A stretch of 64,000 nucleotides of DNA from Thalassospira marina (GTDB taxonomy: Bacteria > Pseudomonadota > Alphaproteobacteria > Rhodospirillales > Thalassospiraceae): the NCBI RefSeq assembly GCF_002844375.1, contig NZ_CP024199.1:570001-634000 (forward strand). Reading direction: 5' to 3'. Position 1 is the stretch's first letter; each line of letters starts with the position of its first letter. A program made the translations under genes and the position numbers. Below the pieces are notes generated by a model that was not told where the DNA came from, did not search any database, and saw nothing but the letters and a program-made list of their open reading frames with translations. Positions 23,537 to 32,081 of this stretch are shown in pieces.

Positions 23537-25651
23537 ATGGAAAAATTCCTTCCTGCCAGCGGCCTGTTGCCGCCTCTTCGTGAAAATATCCGCTTTGTCA
23601 GCCGGTCGCGCGACATTGGCGGCGATGCGGTGTGGCTGGTCTTTGATCCGCTGCGCAACCGCTATCTTGAACTGCGCCCGGTCGCCTATGAATTGCTGTC
23701 GCGCTGGGGTTTGGGTTCGATCGAGGCCTTGATCGATGCCATGGCGCGCGAAACACGCCACCATATCAGCCGCGGCGAGCTGGGCGAATTTATTGCCTAT
23801 CTGGCACAAAACCAGCTTTTGCGCCGTTCAACCTCGCCCAAACTGCCGCCGGAAAAGGGGTTGTTGGCGCAACTGGAAAAGTCCCTGTCTTCGCTGGTGT
23901 TTTTCCGTGTCCGCCTGATCCGGCCTGATCGGATGCTGTCATTATTTGTTGGCGCGGTCAGCTTTATTTTCTCGGCCCCGTTCTGGGTGGTGATGGCGTT
24001 TCTGGGTATTTCCAGCCTGGTTCTGGTCTCGCGCCAGTGGGATGAATTTCTGGCGACCTTTACCGGCTTTCTTGATGTGCAGGGCGCAACGGTTTTGTTG
24101 CTGGCAATTGTTTTTGCCAAAACAATTCACGAACTGGGCCATGCCTTTGCCGCCAAACATCTGGGCTGCCATGTACCGGCGATGGGGCTGATGTTTATTT
24201 TGGGGCTGCCGCTGGCTTATACCGATGTCAGCGATAGCTGGCGGGTGGAAAACCATCGCCACCGATTGCTGATATCGTGCGGCGGGATCATTGCCGAAAC
24301 CATATTGGCAATTTTGTGCACCTGGGGGTGGTTGTTATTGCCCGATGGCCCGGCGCGAACAGCCTGTTTTACCCTGGCAACAACCGGCTGGATTGCGACT
24401 TTGGCCATCAACCTTAATCCGTTCATGCGTTTTGATGGCTATTACATTCTGGCCGATCTGATTGGCATGCGGAACTTGCAAACGCGCTGTTTTGCCATGG
24501 GGAAATGGCAATTGCGGCGCGCAATTTTGGGCTGGCACGCCCCCGTGCCCGAAATTGTACCGCCCCGTTTGCAACATTTCATGATCGCCTTTGCCTGGTC
24601 GACCTGGGTGATCCGCTCATTCATCTTTGCCGGGATTGCGATGTTCGCCTATGTCATGCTAGGCAAGCCATTTGGCGTTATAATTGCTATATTTGAAATA
24701 TGGTTGCTATTATTGTCGCCACTGGTGCGGGAACTGGCAACCTGGATTGCCGGGCGCAAAAACTGGCTGGCGCAACCACGGGCCTGGGTTTCGATGGCAT
24801 TGCTGGGTTTGGTTCTGGCATTTGTGCTGGTCCCGCAAAGTTTCCGCGTTGGTATGCCCGCCATTTTAACCCCGCAGGACCGGCTGGTGATCCATGCCAG
24901 TGATGCCGCCCTGATCGCCGATTTCCCGACAGAAAACCGCCAGGTCAAGGCAGGCGATGTTTTGCTGCAATTGCAGGACCCGGACCTTGATATGGCCATT
25001 GCCCAGTCGGACCGGAAATTGCAAATCATTGCCCTGGCAAAACAGCAAACCGCCGTCAACCAGATGGCAGCGCGCGAAAACGCAATCATTGACCAGGAAT
25101 ATGCCGAAGAACAGGCCCGCATGACCGGCCTGATCGCCCGGCGCGACAGATTGACAGTCCGTGCACCCTTTGCGGGTCTGGTAACCGATATTGACCCGTT
25201 ATTGGCAAAGGGCATCTGGGTTAACCGCGAACAGCCGCTGTTTTTGCTGGTGGCCGAGGGGACCGGCCTTTTAACCGCCTATGTCGATGAACGGGACCGG
25301 TCGCTGGTCTCGGCTGGCAGCGCGGCGCGCTTTTACCCCGAAGCCGGGGATTACCCGGTGATGGATGGTGTTGTGCGCGATGTGCAAAGCGTCCCGGCCG
25401 AATTTTTGACCGAACCCATGCTGGCATCGATCAATGGCGGCGAAATTCCCGTGCGCGAAGATGTAAACGGCCAGCTGGTGCCCGAACATGGCCAGTATCA
25501 GGTGATGGTTGAAATGCCAGACCAGCACGGATTTGGTGATATTCACCATGTGCTGCGCGGCGTTGTTTATTCCCAAAGCAAACCCTATTCCCTCGCCGGT
25601 TACGCCTATGACCGGGTGCGGGCATTGTTATCGCGGGAAACAGGGTTTTAG
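23537..25651 (+). CDS. PqqD-like/M50 zinc protease/HlyD fusion protein
   Basis: The protein has 704 residues. Residues about 15-95 resemble PqqD, the RiPP-leader-binding fold (VFDPLRNRYLELRPVAYELL, then a helical half). The middle is polytopic with the site-2-protease signature: HELGH at 198-202 in KTIHELGHAFAAKHLG, and NLNPFMRFDG with Asp300 as third zinc ligand. After several more membrane helices, residues about 425-704 form an HlyD-type lipoyl/hairpin domain (ENRQVKAGDVLLQLQDP, LTVRAPFAGLVTDI). I start at the ATG at 23537; the in-frame GTG at 23528 lies next to the previous stop. All zinc ligands are present, so it is probably active. One model is that it binds and cleaves the giant protein's LEPR leader while joining the export duct. 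That is inference. Confidence 0.85.
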   Translation: MEKFLPASGLLPPLRENIRFVSRSRDIGGDAVWLVFDPLRNRYLELRPVAYELLSRWGLGSIEALIDAMARETRHHISRGELGEFIAYLAQNQLLRRSTSPKLPPEKGLLAQLEKSLSSLVFFRVRLIRPDRMLSLFVGAVSFIFSAPFWVVMAFLGISSLVLVSRQWDEFLATFTGFLDVQGATVLLLAIVFAKTIHELGHAFAAKHLGCHVPAMGLMFILGLPLAYTDVSDSWRVENHRHRLLISCGGIIAETILAILCTWGWLLLPDGPARTACFTLATTGWIATLAINLNPFMRFDGYYILADLIGMRNLQTRCFAMGKWQLRRAILGWHAPVPEIVPPRLQHFMIAFAWSTWVIRSFIFAGIAMFAYVMLGKPFGVIIAIFEIWLLLLSPLVRELATWIAGRKNWLAQPRAWVSMALLGLVLAFVLVPQSFRVGMPAILTPQDRLVIHASDAALIADFPTENRQVKAGDVLLQLQDPDLDMAIAQSDRKLQIIALAKQQTAVNQMAARENAIIDQEYAEEQARMTGLIARRDRLTVRAPFAGLVTDIDPLLAKGIWVNREQPLFLLVAEGTGLLTAYVDERDRSLVSAGSAARFYPEAGDYPVMDGVVRDVQSVPAEFLTEPMLASINGGEIPVREDVNGQLVPEHGQYQVMVEMPDQHGFGDIHHVLRGVVYSQSKPYSLAGYAYDRVRALLSRETGF

Positions 25652-25811
25652 GGGCGTATTGATGCCATCCGTGCGGGATGGGTGATGGGTGACACGCGAT
25701 GGATGGATTAGGCCAGGCTTGATGCAAAGGGCCTGGCAGGTACGTGAAGACCGGGAGGGTCGGTTTTGATCATGGGGTTTGGTATTTAAGGTGCGAATAG
25801 GGAAAGTTGAA

Positions 25812-26798
25812 ATGTGCTGGAACATAAAACATGCAGCCAAAGCGTTTGTTGCAGTCGCGCTGATCGCGCCGGCCCTGTTGGGGCATGCACAGGCCGGGCA
25901 GGGTGATATTGCCATTGGCACCGGCGGCGTAACGGGGATCTATTACCCGGCGGGTGGTGCCATTTGTGAAATGGTCAATCGCGAAAGCCAGGCGACCGAT
26001 CTGCGCTGCTTTACTGAAAGCACGGCAGGCTCCATTGCCAATATCCGGGCATTGCGGGATGGCTCGCTTGATTTTGCCATTGTGCAGTCTGACTGGGTGT
26101 ATCACGCCTATCACGGAACATCGGTTTTTGCATCGGACGGCCCGTTTGACGGGCTTCGTGTGGTGTTTGAACTGCATTCCGAACCCTTTACGCTTGTCGC
26201 CCGCAAAGGCAGCGGAATTATCGGGTTTGAGGACTTAAAGGGCAAAAAGGTCAATATCGGCCTGCCAGGGTCCGGGCAACGCAGCACCATGGATGTGGTG
26301 ATGAAAGCCTATGGCATGGATTATGATGCCCTGGGGGGCACCACCGAATTAAGCGAAACCGGCATGGCCAAGGCGATTTGCAATGGCGAGATTGATGCGA
26401 TGGTTTACACCGTGGGCCATCCGGCCGCCGCAATTTCCGACGTTGCCAATAATTGCGATGTCGAACTGGTTAATGTCGAAGGACCCGCAATTGATAAACT
26501 GGTTTCGGAAAACGGCTTTTATCAAAAAGTCAGCATCCCCGGTGATCTTTATGAAGGTACTGGCAGTGCGGTGAACAGTTTTGGCGTCCGTGCGGTGCTG
26601 GTCACAACGGCAAAGGAACCGGCCGGGACGGTCAACCGGCTAACGACGGATGTGCTGGGCCATTTCGCCGATTTCGCCCGCCTGCATGATTCATTTTCAG
26701 TCCTGAAACCCGAAGACATGATCAATGACCACCTTGCCCCGATCCACGAAGGGGCATTAAGTGCGATTGCAGCACTTGGTTTGCAACCGCAACCATAA
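25812..26798 (+). CDS. TAXI-type TRAP transporter solute-binding protein (orphan)
   Basis: This 328-residue periplasmic binding protein has a signal peptide ending ALLGHAQA and the TAXI hallmark IAIGTGGVTGIYYPAGGAIC. STAGSIANIRALRDGSLDFAIVQSDW and LKGKKVNIGLPGSGQRSTM follow. TAXI proteins capture small acids such as glutamate or 2-oxoglutarate for a TRAP permease. The start at 25812 has a GGAAAG site. No TRAP membrane gene occurs nearby. The gene follows the M50 fusion by 160 bases on the same strand and has its own terminator after it, so it may belong to the export cluster as a ligand sensor, or just be an orphan. Confidence 0.88.
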   Translation: MCWNIKHAAKAFVAVALIAPALLGHAQAGQGDIAIGTGGVTGIYYPAGGAICEMVNRESQATDLRCFTESTAGSIANIRALRDGSLDFAIVQSDWVYHAYHGTSVFASDGPFDGLRVVFELHSEPFTLVARKGSGIIGFEDLKGKKVNIGLPGSGQRSTMDVVMKAYGMDYDALGGTTELSETGMAKAICNGEIDAMVYTVGHPAAAISDVANNCDVELVNVEGPAIDKLVSENGFYQKVSIPGDLYEGTGSAVNSFGVRAVLVTTAKEPAGTVNRLTTDVLGHFADFARLHDSFSVLKPEDMINDHLAPIHEGALSAIAALGLQPQP

Positions 26799-26825
26799 CA
26801 GGGGCGTTTGGCCGCAATGATTTCG

Positions 26826-26858
26826 AAAGGCCCTTGTGCATAGCAGGGGCCTTTTTGT
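26826..26858 (+). terminator. Rho-independent terminator after the TAXI gene
   Basis: AAAGGCCC and GGGCCTTT pair, with extra partly paired bases between, followed by TTTTTG. It lies 28 bases beyond the stop and closes the possible 11.5-26.8 kb unit. Confidence 0.7.
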
Positions 26859-27360
26859 TGCGTGGTCCTGATGCAGTGCAGATTGGTAACAGGCGGCTGG
26901 CTGGCACAGGCAGTTTACAAAATTTGAAATTAAAATTCTGATTATGCGTTATTTAAAATACATCTTTCAGGCGGATTTCCGCCCGATAGCTTATTTTGAG
27001 GTGATTAATTTTTCAGGATAAATCAGGTTAAAGTTGTATTTTTGGCAGGTTGATAACGGTGAAAACGATGTTGTTTTGCCAAAATGCCGCGATTTTCGCC
27101 GTTTAATTCCCGGTAATATTGGTGTGGTTGTATCTTTTACCATTGCCTGGCTATGCATGAAATTTGGCGTTCGCGAAGGTTTCACCACTGCGCCAACACC
27201 GGGTTTATCGTTTCGGTCGATCCATCATTTTGGGGCTTCTGTGAGACAGAAGGGAAGCCCTTATATCAGGCAGTCATAGGCAGTCAGCCGGGATAGGTCT
27301 GCCCGTTCAAGCTGGCCGTTTCTCCGGTGTTTTCCGCGAATTTTCGGGAAACCGGGCATT
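26859..27360. other. Gene-free region between the TAXI and H-NS genes
   Basis: About 500 bases without a convincing gene, AT-rich around 26910-27045. A small frame at 27034-27279 has no ribosome site or known motif. I see no repeat or RNA motif. Confidence 0.45.
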
Positions 27361-27362
27361 AA

Positions 27363-27390
27363 AAAAGCCCCCGATATGGGGGCTTTTTGA
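27363..27390. terminator. Terminator of the H-NS-family gene
   Basis: AAAAAGCCCCC and GGGGGCTTTTT pair perfectly around a five-base loop just after the minus-strand stop at 27393. T runs lie on both strands. Confidence 0.85.
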
Positions 27391-27392
27391 TC

Positions 27393-27806
27393 TTATTTTT
27401 CCAGCTCGGCAGTATGAGCTTTGTAATTCGGATGTTCCGGGTTCAGGTAAGCCGGATCATTTTTAATGGCATCAACGGTGGTGCCTTTTTCTTCTGCCAG
27501 TTTAAGAACCCAACCGATAACACGGCCACGGCCAGTCCAGGTTTCTTCCGGGTTTACCGGGTTGCGGTATTTCGGCGGCGTGGACTGTTTGTTTTTCGCC
27601 GGGGCAGAAGCATTGGCAGCGGTCGGTTTAAAAACTTCCGGATACAGTTCGCGAATGGAAAAACCTGCATCATTCAGCTTCTGGTTAAATTCAGCGCGAA
27701 GGTCTTTGATCGCCTGTTCTTTTCGGGTCTCGACTTCTTCTTCGGTCTGCTCCATCAGTTCGCGAAGTTCTTTATAGCTCAATTTGGAAATATCGATTTT
27801 GCTCAT
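27393..27806 (-). CDS. H-NS histone-like nucleoid protein
   Basis: This 137-residue protein has an N-terminal coiled-coil oligomerisation region (ELRELMEQTEEEVETRKEQ) and a C-terminal DNA-binding motif. YRNPVNPEETWTGRGR is the YRNP...TWTGRGR core that inserts into the AT-rich minor groove. H-NS-type proteins silence AT-rich, often horizontally acquired or surface-structure genes. A strong AGGAGAG ribosome site precedes the start. The stretch after the motif (about 35 residues, AYLNPEHPNYKAHTAELEK) is longer than in minimal members. The AT-rich leader of the giant gene 16 kb away is a plausible target, but nothing here proves it. Confidence 0.92.
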   Translation of the reverse strand: MSKIDISKLSYKELRELMEQTEEEVETRKEQAIKDLRAEFNQKLNDAGFSIRELYPEVFKPTAANASAPAKNKQSTPPKYRNPVNPEETWTGRGRVIGWVLKLAEEKGTTVDAIKNDPAYLNPEHPNYKAHTAELEK

Positions 27807-29192
27807 TATTCTCTCCTGAAACTAATAAATTCACGTCTTACATAATGCCTATTCTTCCGAAGGGCAAGATGTTTTAGTGAATTAAAAAGATTATGGAAGG
27901 CGTGTCCCGGTTATTAATACCATGTGTTACTTTGAATTGTGGTAATTGTATGGACAGCAATTTTAGATTTCGATGCCCGTTCGGGCAATGCAAAAACCAT
28001 TGAAAACACTGCGGTTGCGGGGGCGCTGTTCGACCGGGGAAAGCGGGTTTTGACTGGGCGATGGTCAATTATCGGCTTTTCTTTTAATATATTCGATTGA
28101 AATTGGCCGTATTTTTAAAATCCCGTAGTGCTTAAAACACAATAATCTACTTTACGGAAAATTAAACAAACTATCTATGGTGGTCTTGTTTTTCTATCTT
28201 GTTGTATATGTGCGCTGCAGCAATCGTTCATGTACTTGCGCAGGGATGGCGGGCTGTTTGCGTGCGGTGGCTTTGATTGAAACTGAAATACGGTTTGCCG
28301 GGAAAAGCTGTTTTTCAGACTGCCGGTTTGGGTGTGCTGCTGATCTGGCGTCATGAATTTTCCGGTCATAATCGTCGGCGGTCGTGAACCTGCCTTTTTC
28401 CCCGGACTTTTCACCCTGCCGGTTTCCTGCCGGTGCCTTGCTGATCCATTATCAGCCGTTTTGGCAGTTGTTGTGATATTACGGAAAAATTTCGGTTCCA
28501 GGTGCTTGACCAGAAGAAATTTGTGCGAGAAAACGATTTTCCCGGAAAATACACAGAAATTTCAAAATTCACAGCAATCCGAAATGGAAATTCTTTCGTA
28601 ATGTGATTCGGTCCCTATATGGGGGTGCAATCCTGTGCGTGATTGCGGCAAAAAGGTGTCACAGCGTGCCATGACAGGCAGTGATAAGACCCGATGTCGC
28701 GAATCGGCATTATCCCGTACTTACTTTGGTATAGGTTTTGCGGTGGATGCTTCGATTTTTCTGCAAGGTCGAACATCCCGGTTTCGCTGGGATTTTCGTT
28801 TGAAAACAGGTTTCTGGCGCCCTGGATGCCAAGGTGCTTACAGGTTCCCTATACGAAAAGAGAGGTTTTGCATTGATTAACTGTTAAAAAAATATACCTT
28901 GGCGGAAACAGTTTGGCCGCCATTCCCACCGGTTTTGCCAGCTTGGCTTCCGGCGGTAACTGACGGACCATTTAACTTATCATTGCCGAAAAGGTCTGAT
29001 GAGCATCCTGCCAGTGGTACTGGTGCGGGTTCAGCTTCAGTAATTGGCCTGCGCCGGTTTGCGCGTCGCCGCTCTCCCGTGTTCCTGAATGTGTGACTGG
29101 CAGAAATTGCCGGCGAGGGAACCTGTTTTCGGAGATGTCCGATCACACCGGACTTTCGACATTTTCGACGATATTTTGGACGGAGTTTGTTG
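27807..29192. other. 1.4-kb region without a recognisable gene
   Basis: This is the longest gene-poor stretch in the window, between H-NS and the chemoreceptor. Composition is AT-rich near 28070-28200. Frames of about 80 codons (28353-28601, 28635-28880) have skewed, Arg-rich composition and no ribosome sites. It may hold a regulatory RNA, long leaders, or remains of a lost gene. I cannot distinguish these by eye. Confidence 0.4.
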
Positions 29193-30683
29193 ATGTTCGG
29201 GTTCGGGCACATCAGTCAGCGCAAAGCGCGAGAATACCAGCAGGTTATCGAAGCGCTGGATAAATCGGCCGCCGTTATTGAATTTGGCCTCGATGGCCAT
29301 GTTCTGCAGGTAAATGACAATTTCCTGAAGGTCATGGGATACAGTGCGGATGAGGTTATTGGTAAACATCACCGCATGTTTGTTTCCGGTAAATATGCCC
29401 AAAGCACAGAATATCGTGATTTCTGGGCAACGCTGGCAAAAGGGCAGTTTCAGGCTACCGAATTTCAGCGGGTGGCGAAAAACGGCCAGACCATCTGGAT
29501 CGAGGCATCCTATAACCCGGTTTTCGATAGTAATGGCAAACCCATCAAGGTCATCAAATTTGCCTATGATGTAACAGCCAAGCGCGAACAGCGTGCGGAA
29601 ATGGAAAGCATGTTAAATGCCATCCAGAAATCCCAGGCAGTTATTGAATTTAATCTTGATGGTACGGTGATTGACGCGAACGATAACTTCCTTTCCGTGA
29701 TGGGCTATCGCGGTGATGAAATTATCGGCCGCCATCACAGTATGTTTGTGAAACCCGATGAAAAGAACAGCGCGAAATATCGCGATTTCTGGAAATCCCT
29801 GAATGACGGCAAATTTGAAGCCGGGCAGTTTCACCGTGTTGCCAAGGGCGGAAAATCAGTCTGGATCGAAGCATCCTATAACCCGATTTTCAATGCCGCA
29901 GGCAAGGTTTACAAGGTTGTCAAATTCGCAACCGATATTACCGCCAAGGTGAACCTGCTGGTTGATCTGAAATCCATGATCGACAATAACTTTTCCAGCA
30001 TCGAAGCTGCCATTGGCGATTTGCGCGCCATTTCCCAGCACGCGGTGGATGTTTCGGCGGACACGGTTTCAAATGTGCAAACCGTCACCGCCGGGGCCGA
30101 AGAAATGAGCGTTTCGATCAGTGAAATTGCGCGGAATATGACGGCATCGCAAAGCACCACCGAACAGATGGTGCAGGAAACTGCGATTGCCGATGAATCA
30201 ACCCAGCGCATGGCGCAGGTTGTCGATGCCATGACCGGCATTGTCGAGGTAATCCAGGATATCGCCGGGCAGATTAACCTTCTGGCCCTGAATGCGACGA
30301 TTGAATCTGCCCGCGCAGGCGAAGCAGGCAAAGGCTTTGCCGTTGTTGCCAACGAGGTTAAAAACCTTGCCAATCAGGCCGCCCGCGCAACTGACCAGAT
30401 TTCAGCCGAAATTCACGGTATTCAGGAAATCACATCCGAAGTGGTGGGAGCCTTGCAGACCATTCGTAATTCGGTTTCCACCGTGCGTGATGCCGTCGGT
30501 GTAACGTCTGACGCACTCGGCCAGCAAACCCGCATCACATCGGGTGTGTCTGACAATATGCGCAACATGAATTTCGCGGTGGACAGTTTTTCGCGCAGTA
30601 TCGATGAAATCCGCGATACGGTCGAACGTGTGTCGCAATCGGTAAGCCACACCCGTGCCGCAGCCGAAGTGCTGGCGCGTTAA
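29193..30683 (+). CDS. Soluble double-PAS methyl-accepting chemotaxis protein (BdlA-like)
   Basis: The protein has 496 residues and no membrane segment. Two PAS domains (about residues 20-130 and 142-252) are close copies of each other: VIEFGLDGHVLQVNDNFLKVMGY versus VIEFNLDGTVIDANDNFLSVMGY, each ending with a WIEASYNP...F stretch. The C-terminal half is an MCP signalling coiled coil with the hairpin tip INLLALNATIESARAGE and GKGFAVVANEVKNLA. This layout matches BdlA, which senses environmental cues and promotes biofilm dispersal. PAS domains here could bind haem or flavin, but the cofactor is unknown. The ATG at 29193 sits behind GGAG. No che genes lie nearby. Confidence 0.92.
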   Translation: MFGFGHISQRKAREYQQVIEALDKSAAVIEFGLDGHVLQVNDNFLKVMGYSADEVIGKHHRMFVSGKYAQSTEYRDFWATLAKGQFQATEFQRVAKNGQTIWIEASYNPVFDSNGKPIKVIKFAYDVTAKREQRAEMESMLNAIQKSQAVIEFNLDGTVIDANDNFLSVMGYRGDEIIGRHHSMFVKPDEKNSAKYRDFWKSLNDGKFEAGQFHRVAKGGKSVWIEASYNPIFNAAGKVYKVVKFATDITAKVNLLVDLKSMIDNNFSSIEAAIGDLRAISQHAVDVSADTVSNVQTVTAGAEEMSVSISEIARNMTASQSTTEQMVQETAIADESTQRMAQVVDAMTGIVEVIQDIAGQINLLALNATIESARAGEAGKGFAVVANEVKNLANQAARATDQISAEIHGIQEITSEVVGALQTIRNSVSTVRDAVGVTSDALGQQTRITSGVSDNMRNMNFAVDSFSRSIDEIRDTVERVSQSVSHTRAAAEVLAR

Positions 30684-30733
30684 ACGACAGGGGGTAACCC
30701 CGCTGCCCAGGTGGCTGAGGCGTTAAAAATAAA

Positions 30734-30768
30734 GGGAAGATGCGTGACCCTGCATCTTCCCTTTTTTA
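30734..30768. terminator. Terminator between chemoreceptor and tarD
   Basis: GGGAAGATGC and GCATCTTCCC pair perfectly with an eight-base loop and TTTTTT after. A-rich sequence before it could also serve the convergent tarD gene. Confidence 0.85.
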
Positions 30769-30800
30769 TGTTTGCGATGTGGCTTTCTATGCGGGCGCGT

Positions 30801-31964
30801 TTATTCCGCCAGGGCGCGCATCGGGGTGATCAGGTCGGTTTTGCCTTCAAACCCGATGCCGGGCAGTTCGGGCATGGTGATATAGCCGTCTTCGACCTTT
30901 ACGCTGTCAGGGAAACCGCCATAGGGCTGGAACAGGTCGGGATAGCTTTCATTGCCGCCAAGGCCAAGGCCCGCCGCGATGTTAAGCGACATCTGGTGCC
31001 CGCCATGCGGAATGCAGCGTTTGGGTGACCAGCCCGCCTGTTTGATGACATCAAGGGTGCGCAGATATTCGACCAGACCATAGGAAAGGGCGCAGTCAAA
31101 CTGCAGCCAGTCGCGATCCGGGCGCATGCCGCCATAACGCAGCAGGTTGCGTGCATCCTGATGGGAAAACAGGTTTTCGCCGGTTGCCATGGCGCCGGGG
31201 TAAAATTCCGCCATTGCCGCCTGAAGCTGGTAATCAAGCGGATCGCCAATTTCTTCGTACCAGAACAGCGGATATTGCCGCAGCATTTTGGCATAGGCGA
31301 TACCGGTTTCGAGGTCAAACCGGCCATTGGCATCGACTGCAAGCTGCGCTTCGCTGCCAATTTCGTCCAGCACGGCTTCAATGCGGCGCTGGTCTTCGGC
31401 AATATCGGCCCCGCCGATTTTCATTTTGACGACATTATAGCCGCGATCAAGATAACCCCGCATTTCCTTGCGCAGCGCGCCAAGATCCTTGCCGGGATAG
31501 TAATAACCACCAGCAGCATAAACAAAAACGCGCGGGTCGGCTTCAACCCCGTTTTGTTCGGCCAGCAGGCGAAACAGCGGTTTGTCGGCAATTTTGGCAA
31601 CCGCATCCCATACCGCCATGTCAATGGTGCCAACCGCGACAGACCGTTCGCCATGCCCGCCCGGTTTTTCATTTTGCATCATCGCCGCCCAGATTTTGTG
31701 GGGGTCCAGGTTGTCGCCTGCCTCATTGATAAGGCTGTTGGCGTCGGCCTGCAAAATACGGTCCCGGAAACGTTCGCGGATCAACCCGCCCTGGCCATAA
31801 CGGCCATTGGAATTGAAACCATAGCCAACAACGCGGCGGCCATTGCGTTCCACATCGGTCACAACCGCCACCAGGCTGGCGGTCATTTTGGAAAAATCGA
31901 TATAGGCATTGCGGATCGGCGATGCGATCGGTTTGGTGATTTCCACAACATCAATAATGCGCAT
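30801..31964 (-). CDS. tarD: D(-)-tartrate dehydratase, enolase superfamily
   Basis: TarD dehydrates D-tartrate to oxaloacetate in the cytoplasm using Mg2+. The protein is 387 residues and follows the Bradyrhizobium TarD pattern along its length: ITKPIASPIRNAYIDFSKMT, GFNSNGRYGQGGLIRERF, WAAMMQNEKPGGHGERSVAVG, YAAGGYYYPGK. Catalytic positions are seen at Lys180/Lys182 (VVKMKIGG), VDANGRFD, WYEEIGDP, GENLFS and His320 (PHGGHQM). The family numbering known to me (184, 322) is offset by two, consistent with a two-residue shorter start. I choose MRIIDV at 31964; a longer frame reaches 32045. A divergent LysR gene follows, and tartrate dehydrogenase and transporter genes lie beyond. Confidence 0.92.
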   Translation of the reverse strand: MRIIDVVEITKPIASPIRNAYIDFSKMTASLVAVVTDVERNGRRVVGYGFNSNGRYGQGGLIRERFRDRILQADANSLINEAGDNLDPHKIWAAMMQNEKPGGHGERSVAVGTIDMAVWDAVAKIADKPLFRLLAEQNGVEADPRVFVYAAGGYYYPGKDLGALRKEMRGYLDRGYNVVKMKIGGADIAEDQRRIEAVLDEIGSEAQLAVDANGRFDLETGIAYAKMLRQYPLFWYEEIGDPLDYQLQAAMAEFYPGAMATGENLFSHQDARNLLRYGGMRPDRDWLQFDCALSYGLVEYLRTLDVIKQAGWSPKRCIPHGGHQMSLNIAAGLGLGGNESYPDLFQPYGGFPDSVKVEDGYITMPELPGIGFEGKTDLITPMRALAE

Positions 31965-32081
31965 AACAAATAGCCCTGTTTTCATGGCGGTTGATCTTTG
32001 ATGCCCTGATATTAAGGGTTGCGCAGCAGTTGCGGCTAATGCCAATCTGGCGTTTGGTTATACGTTTATGGCATTACCAAA
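31965..32081. promoter_or_regulatory. Divergent promoter region of tarD and its LysR gene
   Basis: 117 bases separate the two start codons. AATGCCA (32038-32044) and TGGCATT (32069-32075) form an inverted repeat near the LysR gene start. LysR autoregulation and tarD control are likely from the layout. The precise site is uncertain. Confidence 0.35.

Noticed and set aside
11497..25651. Ordinary RTX type I secretion locus
   Set aside because: No ABC ATPase gene and no visible GGxGxD nonapeptides, and the M50 fusion is not part of the standard set.
27034..27279. 81-codon frame between the TAXI and H-NS genes
   Set aside because: No ribosome site, no motif, no neighbour support.
28635..28880. 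81-codon frame before the chemoreceptor
   Set aside because: Arg/Phe-rich composition, another frame overlaps it, and there is no ribosome site. Not convincing as a gene.
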